Positions 1 to 7,378 of a DNA stretch of 64,000 nt are shown here, piece by piece (the stretch's first letter is position 1; each line of letters starts with the position of its first letter). Made by a program: the position numbers and the translations under genes. Origin of the DNA: Lachnospiraceae bacterium UBA7205 (GTDB lineage Bacteria; Bacillota; Clostridia; Lachnospirales; Lachnospiraceae); assembly GCA_002490665.1 (NCBI GenBank), contig DKUL01000067.1:1-64000 (forward strand), in the 5' to 3' direction. Below the pieces are notes generated by a model. That model had not been told where the DNA came from. It made no database searches and saw only the letters and a list, made by a program, of their open reading frames with translations.

Positions 1-22
1 ATGACCACTTCGATACCTCTCC
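1..22 (-). tRNA. 5' end of a serine-type tRNA (cut by window edge)
   Basis: The minus strand from position 22 reads GGAGAGGTATCGAAGTGGTC and then runs off the window. A seven-base acceptor strand GGAGAGG, U8-A9 and the AAGTGGT D-loop are typical of class II tRNAs, most often serine in Firmicutes; leucine is the alternative. The anticodon lies outside the window, so the identity is inferred. Two tandem consensus promoters just upstream fit a stable RNA gene. Confidence 0.6.
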
Positions 23-73
23 AGATTTTGTTTTTAGCTGTCGCCATTGCTTTTAATCCGCAACGCACAAATT

Positions 74-102
74 ACTATACCAAATCCTGTCATTCTTGTC
101 AA
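74..102 (-). promoter_or_regulatory. Sigma-A promoter, proximal, for the tRNA
   Basis: Minus strand: -35 TTGACA at 97-102, 17-base spacer, -10 TATAGT at 74-79. The predicted start lies about 45 bases before the tRNA 5' end. A perfect -35 with optimal spacing is what one expects of a stable RNA promoter. Confidence 0.75.
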
Positions 103-200
103 TAACTTTTTTTAATATTTTTTGACATTTTATTTTGAATGTATCAAGATTCTTATGTGATATTCCGTGTTTTCAATTGTTCATCTTAGCGACGTGTTTT

Positions 201-229
201 ATCTTATCACGCTACAATGTCCTTGTCAA
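201..229 (-). promoter_or_regulatory. Sigma-A promoter, distal, tandem to the first
   Basis: Minus strand: -35 TTGACA at 224-229, 17-base spacer, -10 TAAGAT at 201-206. It lies between the end of ispD and the proximal promoter, in the same direction, so the tRNA (and whatever follows it) appears to have two promoters. The remainder of 103-330 is T-rich. I see no coding sequence there and no clear terminator for ispD. Confidence 0.65.
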
Positions 230-330
230 CACCTTTTTTTCATTTTTTCACATTTTTTGGCAGGATAGTTGCTGTCACGGCTCACAAGCCGCTTCTGGAG
301 CGTGTTTGAAAGGTCATTTCCAGCAGGATG

Positions 331-1056
331 TCATGGCGTTTCCTGTAATAAATTTTCTGCAATTTTTAAATCTTCTGGTGTTGTTATCTTTATATTTTCA
401 TAAGAGCCCTGTACCAGCCTGACAGGTACATCCATAAAATACTCTACAACCATTGCATCATCAGTGACTGCCACACCTTCCGCTGATAATCTGTATTCTT
501 CCGACAATAGCTTTTCATACGCAAGCGTGATTAATTTTTTTTCAAATACCTGTGGTGTCTGTATCTGCCACACCAGCGAACGAGCAGGCGTCTCTGCCAC
601 ATAACCTCTTTGGTCGGCAATTTTGATTGTATCCTTTACGGGCATCCCTACAATACATGCCTTGGAAAGCTGCACTTCACTGTACGCCCTTTTTATTATC
701 TCATGGTTTACAAAAGGTCTTGCCCCGTCATGGATAAAGACATAGTCACATTGCCAGTCTATGCTTCCAAGACCGTTTGCCACAGAATGATACCGCTCTA
801 ATCCGCCTGCAACGACAGCCCTCACTTTGCGAAACCCATATTTTTCAACAATCGTTTCCCTGCAGAAACGCTCCTCTCCCATTCCGACTACCAGCACAAT
901 ATCATCTACCAGACTATCCTCGAAAGCTTTCAAAGAATAAAACAGAACTGGTTTGTCTTTTATGAGCAGATACTGCTTATGCACGCTTGCCTGCATTCTT
1001 TTTCCTTTTCCTGCCGCCAGCACGATGGCAGTTGACCTGAGTTCCCTGGTTTTCAT
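331..1056 (-). CDS. ispD: 2-C-methyl-D-erythritol 4-phosphate cytidylyltransferase
   Basis: Cytosolic enzyme of the MEP isoprenoid pathway that transfers CMP to methylerythritol phosphate. The N-terminus carries the nucleotide-binding signature LAAGKGKRM followed by HKQY; further in are HDGARPFV, VKDTIK, TPQVF and TDDAM, all landmarks of the IspD family. The start at 1056 was chosen because GGAGG lies seven bases before this ATG. A longer reading from 1119 would run deep into tsaD and has no ribosome site. About 241 residues, near the usual family length. The ATG lies 28 bases past the tsaD stop, so it is the last gene of the tsaE-to-ispD operon. No neighbouring ispF is visible. Confidence 0.93.
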   Translation of the reverse strand: MKTRELRSTAIVLAAGKGKRMQASVHKQYLLIKDKPVLFYSLKAFEDSLVDDIVLVVGMGEERFCRETIVEKYGFRKVRAVVAGGLERYHSVANGLGSIDWQCDYVFIHDGARPFVNHEIIKRAYSEVQLSKACIVGMPVKDTIKIADQRGYVAETPARSLVWQIQTPQVFEKKLITLAYEKLLSEEYRLSAEGVAVTDDAMVVEYFMDVPVRLVQGSYENIKITTPEDLKIAENLLQETP

Positions 1057-1084
1057 CTCACTGACCTCCATCATTCCCGAATCA

Positions 1085-2113
1085 TTACCTTTCACCCAGC
1101 CGGAGATTGGGTATGGCATTCAAATCATATCCGCTTCTTGTCCCCTTGATATATTCATAGTAACCTGCCACACCGATCATTGCTGCGTTGTCCGTACAGA
1201 AAACAGGCGACGGATGGAAAAATGCAATCTTCTGGCTGCTGCAGGCTGTCTCAAAGGCTGCCCGGAGTGATGAATTGGAAGCCACACCGCCCGCTATCGC
1301 AAACTTATCGAATCCATACGCCTTCACCGCGTGGAGGGAATGCTCCACAAGGACATCGACCACTGCCTCCTGAAAAGATGCCGCCACATCTGCGCGATTG
1401 ACGGCTATTCCTTTCATTTCGCAGGAATTCAGATAGTTTAAAACAGCGGATTTTAGCCCGCTGAAGCTAAAATCATAATCAGAACCGTCTACTTTTGCCC
1501 GCGGAAACTTGACTGCATCCGGATTCCCTTCTTTTGATAGTTTGTCAATCTTTGGTCCCCCCGGATAGCCAAGCCCTATCGCCCGCGCTACTTTGTCAAA
1601 CGCTTCCCCGGCGGCATCATCCCTTGTACAGCCCAGTATTTCATATTCCCCATAGTCCTTTACGATGACGAGATGTGTATGCCCTCCCGACACCACCAGA
1701 CAGGCAAAAGGCGGTTCCAGCTGTTTGTTTTCAATATAATTTGCACTGATGTGTCCTTCTATGTGGTGTACACCGACAAGCGGCTTGCCTGTCGCAAAGG
1801 CAATTGCTTTCGCCGCAGACACACCGACAAGAAGCGCCCCCACAAGTCCCGGTCCATATGTCACTGCTATCGCCGTGATATCCTCAAGCGTCACGCCCGC
1901 TTCTTTTAAGGCTTCTTCTATGACCTGATTTATTTTTTCAATATGTTTTCTTGATGCAATCTCAGGCACAACCCCTCCATACAGGGTGTGCAAATCAATC
2001 TGTGACGATATGATGTTGGACAAAACCTGCCGTCCGTTTTTTACAACGGATGCCGCAGTCTCGTCGCAGGAGCTTTCTATCGCCAGTATGTGTACATCTT
2101 CTCTATTTTCCAT
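1085..2113 (-). CDS. tsaD: tRNA N6-threonylcarbamoyladenosine transferase TsaD
   Basis: Transfers the threonylcarbamoyl group to A37 of ANN-decoding tRNAs, acting with TsaB and TsaE, both encoded upstream in the same operon. It begins LAIESSCDETAAS, the ASKHA-fold phosphate motif. The metal-binding HIEGH lies at about residues 117-121, and YGPGLVGALLVG, VSGGHTHLV and AIAGGVASNS follow. At 342 residues it is full length. The gene lies 24 bases after the small membrane-anchored protein gene and 28 bases before ispD. All catalytic motifs appear intact. It was formerly annotated as a glycoprotease (Gcp/YgjD), which is not its role here. Confidence 0.96.
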   Translation of the reverse strand: MENREDVHILAIESSCDETAASVVKNGRQVLSNIISSQIDLHTLYGGVVPEIASRKHIEKINQVIEEALKEAGVTLEDITAIAVTYGPGLVGALLVGVSAAKAIAFATGKPLVGVHHIEGHISANYIENKQLEPPFACLVVSGGHTHLVIVKDYGEYEILGCTRDDAAGEAFDKVARAIGLGYPGGPKIDKLSKEGNPDAVKFPRAKVDGSDYDFSFSGLKSAVLNYLNSCEMKGIAVNRADVAASFQEAVVDVLVEHSLHAVKAYGFDKFAIAGGVASNSSLRAAFETACSSQKIAFFHPSPVFCTDNAAMIGVAGYYEYIKGTRSGYDLNAIPNLRLGER

Positions 2114-2137
2114 GAATCAACCTAACCTTTCCTGGAA

Positions 2138-2710
2138 TCACTGTGCAGGCTGTTCCGGATTGACTACGTCAAAACCAAAAATTTTCCAGCGGCTTGTATC
2201 CACATCCCTGCGCAGCACAAAAACTTCCTGCGTTGTCTTATAATCCGCGCCGCTTTTTATCGTATAGGTACAGTACAGTTTTGCGTACTTTCTGCCTTCA
2301 CTCGTGTACTCCTCCACCTCAGTACTTCTTGAGGTTGTGTACGTGGAAATTGTATATCCGCTATTCAGGAAATCCTCAACGTCTTTTTTCAAATTCTTGA
2401 TGTACGCATCTCTTGGATTATTTTCCACAAGCTCGGCATCATATAACGCCAGCATCTTATCCGCCATCTGCTCAAGCTGCTCCTCTGTGTACTTTTCATT
2501 ATAGAGGCACTTTGTAATATCACTGTAATATTTCAAAACCTCCCTCGGTGTCGGCGGATAGTCCGTGTCCAGATTTTTTAAAAGCACATCCTGTACTTCC
2601 GTGACGACCGTCTCCTCGTCCGTGTCTCGGAAGTTGGACAGATAAAAATAATATCCCCCCACCATTGCGATCAGTATCACAATTATAATTCCTACCTTAA
2701 CTTTCCCCAT
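2138..2710 (-). CDS. Membrane-anchored protein of unknown function (DUF6715-like)
   Basis: About 190 residues: a short basic N-terminus, one hydrophobic helix at residues 5-22 (IIIVILIAMVGGYYFYL), then a soluble, charged domain rich in Tyr, Thr and Asp, predicted outside the membrane. The start at 2710 is preceded by AAGGGGG and overlaps the end of rnz by 14 bases, suggesting translational coupling. The layout recalls a clostridial family annotated DUF6715; I recognise that from memory only. It sits between tRNA-processing genes, but nothing in the sequence shows a role in tRNA biology. No signal peptidase or lipobox site is evident, so it is probably a signal-anchor protein. Confidence 0.75.
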   Translation of the reverse strand: MGKVKVGIIIVILIAMVGGYYFYLSNFRDTDEETVVTEVQDVLLKNLDTDYPPTPREVLKYYSDITKCLYNEKYTEEQLEQMADKMLALYDAELVENNPRDAYIKNLKKDVEDFLNSGYTISTYTTSRSTEVEEYTSEGRKYAKLYCTYTIKSGADYKTTQEVFVLRRDVDTSRWKIFGFDVVNPEQPAQ

Positions 2711-3644
2711 CTGCTTTTCCCCCTTCTTCATCCTCAAACAATAATTCCTCGCTCCATCCGTCTTTTGCAATATAAGTCTGCGGAAATACTGCCTGGACAT
2801 TTTTTTTATATTCTTCCGGTCTTGTGAGCGACGGCGAATAATGCGTCAGCCACATTTTCGTGACGTTTGCTTCCTTTGCCATCTGTGCCGCCTCATAAAA
2901 GGTCATGTGTTTGTACTCTTTTGCCTTGTCTTTTTTTTCCGGCTCCCCATACATACCTTCACATATAAATAAATCGGCATTTTTTGCATTTTTGATAATA
3001 CTGTCCGTCGGTCTTGAGTCGGTGCAGTATGTTACTTTTATCCCTTTTCGCGGCGCTCCCATTACCATATCCGGTGTATATGTGCCGTCAGGAAGCTCCA
3101 CTGTCTCGCCCTTTTGCAGTTTTCCCCAATATCTTCTGTCAAGTCCGAGCGCCATTGCTTTGTCCAGCTGGAATTTGCCCTTTCTGTCTATCTCGATGCT
3201 GTATCCATAGCAGATAACATTATGGTTGACCCGGAATGCCGTAATCCGGAATCCGTCAAATGCAAAGGTCTGCTCCTGCTCGGTTATTTCCATATAATGG
3301 ATTTCAAACGGCAGCTCCGGTGCCACGACGCGCAGCGCATTGACAATTCGCGAAAGCCCTTTTGGCCCTATCATCACCAGCGGGGTTGTCTTCTCTGCAT
3401 TTCCCATGGTTAGCAGCATCCCTGGCAGCCCCGATATATGGTCTGCATGATAGTGCGTAAAGCACATGATGTCTATCGGTTTGGGGCTCCACCCTTTTTC
3501 TTTCATGGCTATCTGCGTCCCTTCGCCGCAGTCTATCAGAATGCTCGTTCCATTGTAACGCGCCATCATCGAAGTGAGCCATCTATAGGGAAGCGGCATC
3601 ATTCCTCCTGTTCCCAGTAAACATATGTCCAGTATAATAATCAC
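2697..3644 (-). CDS. rnz: Ribonuclease Z
   Basis: Metallo-beta-lactamase-fold endonuclease that trims tRNA 3' trailers. The zinc motif HYHADH is at about residues 64-69, preceded by the family opening LLGTGGMMPLPYRW; a C-terminal THYSPSL provides the last histidine. Length is typical of the short bacterial form. The start is uncertain. A GTG at 3644 touches the AAGGAAGG ribosome site with no spacer, whereas homologues I recall begin MLDICLLGTGG, which here would require initiation at ATA (3633-3635), nine bases from the Shine-Dalgarno sequence, or CTG (3630-3632). The gene sits seven bases downstream of rimI. Confidence 0.93.
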   Translation of the reverse strand: MIIILDICLLGTGGMMPLPYRWLTSMMARYNGTSILIDCGEGTQIAMKEKGWSPKPIDIMCFTHYHADHISGLPGMLLTMGNAEKTTPLVMIGPKGLSRIVNALRVVAPELPFEIHYMEITEQEQTFAFDGFRITAFRVNHNVICYGYSIEIDRKGKFQLDKAMALGLDRRYWGKLQKGETVELPDGTYTPDMVMGAPRKGIKVTYCTDSRPTDSIIKNAKNADLFICEGMYGEPEKKDKAKEYKHMTFYEAAQMAKEANVTKMWLTHYSPSLTRPEEYKKNVQAVFPQTYIAKDGWSEELLFEDEEGGKADGES

Positions 3645-3650
3645 CCTTCC

Positions 3651-4163
3651 TTAATTTTGTATCGTAACGCCAACCGTTTCCGTTCGTTCCAGCGCCAGCC
3701 ATTTTTTCATAATGACTGCATCATCCTTTGGTTTTTCATAAAAATTCGGACGAATTCCCAGCGGAACAAATCCCTGGCTCTCATACAGCCTGCGCGCCGC
3801 CATATTGCCGCTTCGCACTTCCAGCGTAAATACCGTCATGCCATATCTTTCTGCCCCCAGTTGTAATAGCGCGGTCAAAAGTGCGGCTGCTATCTTGTTC
3901 TTTCTGTATGCTTCCCTGACTGCCACGTTTGTGATGTCGCCTTCTCCGGCAGCATTTGTGAGCATACATCCCCCCAAAATGCGGTCGGATGTATCTGTTT
4001 CCGGGTTATCCGCCTCTGCCACAAGATAAACCCTGTCAGGATTCGTGAGTGTTTCCTCAAAATCCTTATATTTCCATGGCATGGAAAAGCAGGATGCCTC
4101 CAAGGCTGTTACTTCCGTCAAGTCTTCCTGCCGCATTTCACGTATATGATAGTTTAATGGCAC
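3651..4163 (-). CDS. rimI: Ribosomal-protein-alanine N-acetyltransferase
   Basis: GNAT-fold acetyltransferase of 170 residues; RimI acetylates the N-terminal alanine of ribosomal protein S18. Visible features are the acetyl-CoA loop region VREAYRKNKIAAALL, the strand FTLEVRSGN with the usual catalytic glutamate, and the C-terminal signature ARRLYESQGFVPLG. The loop reads RKNKIA rather than the usual R-x-x-G-x-G/A, a mild deviation. The start is GTG at 4163, supported by GGTGGAGG just upstream. It lies 18 bases after tsaB; tsaB-rimI-tsaD clustering is common in Firmicutes and supports the name. Confidence 0.88.
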   Translation of the reverse strand: MPLNYHIREMRQEDLTEVTALEASCFSMPWKYKDFEETLTNPDRVYLVAEADNPETDTSDRILGGCMLTNAAGEGDITNVAVREAYRKNKIAAALLTALLQLGAERYGMTVFTLEVRSGNMAARRLYESQGFVPLGIRPNFYEKPKDDAVIMKKWLALERTETVGVTIQN

Positions 4164-4181
4164 TTGCCTCCACCTGCCTTT

Positions 4182-4913
4182 TTATTCTGTTTCTTCTTTC
4201 TGCCCTGCCCGCTCCCGTTCCGCCTGGGAAAGCCGCAGGTACTCTGGTGCATGCTCCCATGCTGCCTCCTGCACGCCGTTTCGATACAGGACACTGCCAA
4301 GCGCGCCTACACAGGATGCCCTCTGCCGGTTGCAGCATGCAGGCGCAAAACTATAGTTTACCGTGACAAGCTCTGCTATCCTGCTGCGGTAGGCATCGAC
4401 GCCATCCCCTAAAAATATGACTTCTGTTCCCAATGCATTGATTTGCTGCACAACTTCTGCAATATCCACGGCGCACTGCTTTTGCAGAACCTGCATTTCA
4501 TATCCGGAGCTTTCCCCTATGCCTTTTTGGAATGTGTACAGCCCGGTATATACCTGGTTTCTGCGGGCATCCATAAGCGGGCATATCAGTTTGTCGCTGC
4601 CATAAAGGTTGTATGCCAGGGAATCCACTGTGGGCACCGGGATAATGGGAATTTCCAGCGCAAGCCCTAGTCCCTTTGCTGTCGCCGCGCCAATCCGCAG
4701 CCCCGTGAAAGAACCGGGGCCTGCCGCGATTGCTATGGCATCTATCGTGTGCAGATCCAGCTCTGTCATGCGCCTTATCTCATCCAGCATCGGCAGAAGT
4801 GTCTGCGAGTGCGTCTTTTTGTAATTGACTGTATACTCTGCAATGGTAATGTGATTGTCCACTATCGCCGCCGATGCCACAAGCCCTGAGCTGTCCAGTG
4901 CAAGAAGCTTCAT
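4182..4913 (-). CDS. tsaB: tRNA t6A biosynthesis scaffold protein TsaB
   Basis: Inactive-ASKHA paralogue of TsaD that dimerises with it in the t6A complex. Begins MKLLALDSSG, followed by HSQTLLPMLDEI, AIAAGPGSFTGLRIG and the KGLGLALEIPIIPV segment, all characteristic of TsaB/YeaZ. 243 residues. A GGAGG site precedes the ATG by eight bases, inside the tail of tsaE, from which it is separated by only four bases. The C-terminal 50 residues are rich in Ala, Arg and Glu and look variable. Role assignment rests on family knowledge and on linkage to tsaE and tsaD. Confidence 0.95.
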   Translation of the reverse strand: MKLLALDSSGLVASAAIVDNHITIAEYTVNYKKTHSQTLLPMLDEIRRMTELDLHTIDAIAIAAGPGSFTGLRIGAATAKGLGLALEIPIIPVPTVDSLAYNLYGSDKLICPLMDARRNQVYTGLYTFQKGIGESSGYEMQVLQKQCAVDIAEVVQQINALGTEVIFLGDGVDAYRSRIAELVTVNYSFAPACCNRQRASCVGALGSVLYRNGVQEAAWEHAPEYLRLSQAERERAGQKEETE

Positions 4914-4917
4914 ACAT

Positions 4918-5409
4918 TCATCCTCCGTTCCCTTTTCTCTTTTCCCTGCTTTTTTCTATCGTAATTTTACGGTAGTCACAGCCCTTCTCAAGATTTTTTT
5001 CTATCGATATACGCCTTGCTTCAGGCGGTATCAAATCTGAAATCAGCTCCGCCCACTCTATCAGGCACACGCCGTCACCAAAAAAATAGTCTTCGTATCC
5101 AATCTCGTACATTTCCTCCACGTCACCAATGCGGTACACGTCAAAATGGAAGAACGGCATCCGCCCTTCCTCATAGACCTGTACAATCGTAAATGTCGGA
5201 CTGTTGACATGCGACCGGATACCAAGTCCGGCTGCCATTCCCTGGGCAAATACAGTTTTTCCTGCTCCAAGGCTGCCGCTTAGCGTATAGATCTCTCCCG
5301 GTTTCGCGGAGAGTCCCAGCTTCCTGCCCGCCGCAAATGTTTCCTCCGGACTGTTTGTCTCAATATATTTTCCTAGATGGTCTCCAATATATTCAATACC
5401 GCCATTCAT
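4918..5409 (-). CDS. tsaE: tRNA t6A biosynthesis ATPase TsaE
   Basis: P-loop ATPase that cycles the TsaB-TsaD complex during t6A synthesis. Walker A is GSLGAGKT, and the following SPTFTIVQVYE, HFDVYRIGD and LIEWAE stretches are family hallmarks. 163 residues, slightly longer than average because of a short basic tail. The ATG at 5409 follows GGAGG by seven bases. It sits 16 bases after the YcxB-like gene, making it the second gene of the operon driven from the promoter near 6.0 kb. Confidence 0.95.
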   Translation of the reverse strand: MNGGIEYIGDHLGKYIETNSPEETFAAGRKLGLSAKPGEIYTLSGSLGAGKTVFAQGMAAGLGIRSHVNSPTFTIVQVYEEGRMPFFHFDVYRIGDVEEMYEIGYEDYFFGDGVCLIEWAELISDLIPPEARRISIEKNLEKGCDYRKITIEKSREKRKGNGG

Positions 5410-5425
5410 ATGAATCCTCCATTTC

Positions 5426-5905
5426 CTAAAATCGTATTTTTACCTTCTTGGGGGGCATATGGGTTGATATCATCTGTATCAACGCCTCTTTTTTGTCTCC
5501 CAGGTCCTTTTTGGGAAAAATGGAGGCTGCCGTTCTCGACGTGTACAGGATTATGCTTTTTCCTGTTGAGACTGCCTTCACGCAGCTGTCCCAGTCCTGC
5601 CGCTCCTCACTTTCTCCCTGCGAGACACTGATTCCTTCCTCTGTCATTTTGTAATGAAGCGGATTTTTAAATGCCGGATTATTCTGTGCCTGCTGCATTG
5701 CTTTCAGAAACAGCGCGCATGGAAGATATGCAATCAAAACGACTCCTGCAATAAGATAGATCATATATTTTGTCGAGGCAAACGCCATGAGCAGAAATAC
5801 CCCGACCAGTGTTCCAAGCATCCCTGAAAAGCTGGTGTATGTATGAAACAGAAGGTAATCATAGAGCGCGCCTGCCGTTACTTTGACGTCAAATTCCATT
5901 TCCAT
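5426..5905 (-). CDS. YcxB-like membrane protein
   Basis: About 159 residues. The N-terminal segment FDVKVTAGALYDYLLFHTY is followed by two adjacent hydrophobic helices (about residues 24-60) and a cytoplasmic C-terminal half with KMTEEGISVSQGES and SKSIILYTS-type strands, the layout of the YcxB family. Its function is unknown. The start at 5905 is supported by AAAGGAAG seven bases upstream; a longer reading to 5959 would enter a stem-loop. First gene of the operon carrying tsaE, tsaB, rimI, rnz, tsaD and ispD, which is convenient for expression but does not by itself imply a related job. Confidence 0.75.
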   Translation of the reverse strand: MEMEFDVKVTAGALYDYLLFHTYTSFSGMLGTLVGVFLLMAFASTKYMIYLIAGVVLIAYLPCALFLKAMQQAQNNPAFKNPLHYKMTEEGISVSQGESEERQDWDSCVKAVSTGKSIILYTSRTAASIFPKKDLGDKKEALIQMISTHMPPKKVKIRF

Positions 5906-5939
5906 TTTTGTACTTCCTTTCTGTGCCCGTCTGCACATA

Positions 5940-5973
5940 GAAGCACCTGTATTTTTCAAGATACAGGTGCTTC
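5940..5973 (-). other. Perfect 13-bp stem-loop in the operon leader
   Basis: Arms 5940-5952 and 5961-5973 (GAAGCACCTGTAT and its exact complement) with an eight-base loop. It lies between the predicted transcription start near 5992 and the YcxB start codon, thus inside the 5' untranslated leader. No U-run follows on either strand, so it does not look like an ordinary terminator; a leader structure or a transcript-end stabiliser of the upstream efflux operon is possible. Confidence 0.6.
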
Positions 5974-5998
5974 CAGTATATGCACTTTACATACTTTC

Positions 5999-6026
5999 TT
6001 TATACAGTATACCAAAAAGTGGTCAA
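5999..6026 (-). promoter_or_regulatory. Sigma-A promoter of the tsaE-ispD operon
   Basis: Minus strand: -35 TTGACC at 6021-6026, 16-base spacer, -10 TATAAA at 5999-6004; a TATACT overlaps just upstream. Located between the efflux operon and the YcxB-like gene in the right direction. The intergenic stretch 5906-6130 otherwise holds the leader hairpin and A/T-rich sequence only. Confidence 0.6.
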
Positions 6027-6130
6027 AGTGCAAGTCTTGTATGATATTATTCGTTACAATTCACTCTTACGCCAATTATTATCAAAATATAAGTTATTGA
6101 GGTGTGAATTATAGTAACTACTATTCGCGC

Positions 6131-7378
6131 CTACTCATGGCGCAGCGCCTCGATAGGGCTTAATTTAGCCGCCTTTCTCGCAGGATAAATGCCGAAAAAA
6201 ATACCAATCAGGGAGGAAAATCCGGTTGCCGCGAGCACGACCTTCGGGTCAATAACCGCTTCCATGCCGGACATTCCCATGTTCGCCGCTATTCCACAGA
6301 TTCCTTTTGCGCCGAGCACCCCCAGGATAATTCCTACAAATCCGCCAATCAGCGTGATAATCACTGCCTCCATGAGAAACTGGAACAGGATGGAGCCTGT
6401 CTTTGCCCCAAGTGCCTTTCTGATGCCGATTTCCTTTGTCCGCTCTGTCACGGACACAAGCATGATGTTCATGACGCCAATACCGCCAACGATAAGTGCA
6501 ATGCCAGCAACAAGCATGATAAAGATGGTCACATAATTTAAAATATCACTAATCATGCCAACCTGGCTTGCCATGTCATATGCCTGGATATATTCTTTCC
6601 CGCGCACATTATACCGGGCTTCCAGAAGACTTTTCACCTGTTTTGAAATTTCGGTGACATACTCTGACGAATCCGCAAATACGATGAACGAGGAAAATTC
6701 GTCTGTGTAATATCCATACAGCGCTTCCAGCGTTGTGAGCGGAATTTCCATTGACACGTCTGCATTTGTGCCTGTTGTCATCTGTTTTGCCAGGGAATCA
6801 TTGTCTTGTCGGATTCCTACAATCGTGAAATCCTCTGTAATTCCCCACAGGCTCATGTTGACATCCATCCCTATGACATCCGTGGAACCAAACATTTTCT
6901 TGGCGCCCCGCTCGGAGATAACACACACTTTCGCTGCACTTTGCGCCTCACTTTTGTTGTAATACCTTCCCCGGATGATTGGCGCCGTGTCAAAATACAG
7001 CAGCGATTCGTTTCCGAACATCGGCGACACGGAGAAAGTTCCTTTTGTGCTCTGGGCAGTCGCCTGCGAGCCAAAATTCCACACATCAGTCGCTCCCTTT
7101 ACATGGGGAACCTTTTCCAGAATCATATCCAAATCATCATTGGTAAATAATATGGAATCCGCCTCGTCGCTTGGCACATCCGCATAGAACTGGACGTATC
7201 CCCCCACCAGCTCGTCGAGCTGTCCGCTGATGCCGACTTTAAATCCGTTTCCTGCCGATACAATCAGAATCACGGAAGAAATACCGATAATAATGCCCAG
7301 CATGGTTAAAAAGGAACGTCCCTTGTTGCTGCGGATATTCATCAGGGCTATTTTTACATACTCGATTATTCTAGCCAT
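6131..7378 (-). CDS. MacB-type ABC transporter permease
   Basis: Membrane subunit of a macrolide/peptide-type efflux ABC system. One N-terminal helix (SFLTMLGIIIGISSVILIVSA) is followed by a large extracellular MacB-type core domain of about 240 residues, then three C-terminal helices containing the FtsX-type signature VTERTKEIGIRKALGAK. 415 residues, standard for the stand-alone permease. It overlaps the adaptor gene by eight bases. Together with the adaptor and ATPase genes upstream it should form a mechanotransmission-type exporter across the single Gram-positive membrane. The substrate cannot be read from sequence. Confidence 0.93.
   Translation of the reverse strand: MARIIEYVKIALMNIRSNKGRSFLTMLGIIIGISSVILIVSAGNGFKVGISGQLDELVGGYVQFYADVPSDEADSILFTNDDLDMILEKVPHVKGATDVWNFGSQATAQSTKGTFSVSPMFGNESLLYFDTAPIIRGRYYNKSEAQSAAKVCVISERGAKKMFGSTDVIGMDVNMSLWGITEDFTIVGIRQDNDSLAKQMTTGTNADVSMEIPLTTLEALYGYYTDEFSSFIVFADSSEYVTEISKQVKSLLEARYNVRGKEYIQAYDMASQVGMISDILNYVTIFIMLVAGIALIVGGIGVMNIMLVSVTERTKEIGIRKALGAKTGSILFQFLMEAVIITLIGGFVGIILGVLGAKGICGIAANMGMSGMEAVIDPKVVLAATGFSSLIGIFFGIYPARKAAKLSPIEALRHE

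Noticed and set aside
135..422. Open frame on the plus strand near the window start
   Set aside because: It lies over the tRNA promoters and the end of ispD on the other strand, is low-complexity Phe/Leu-rich, and has no ribosome site.
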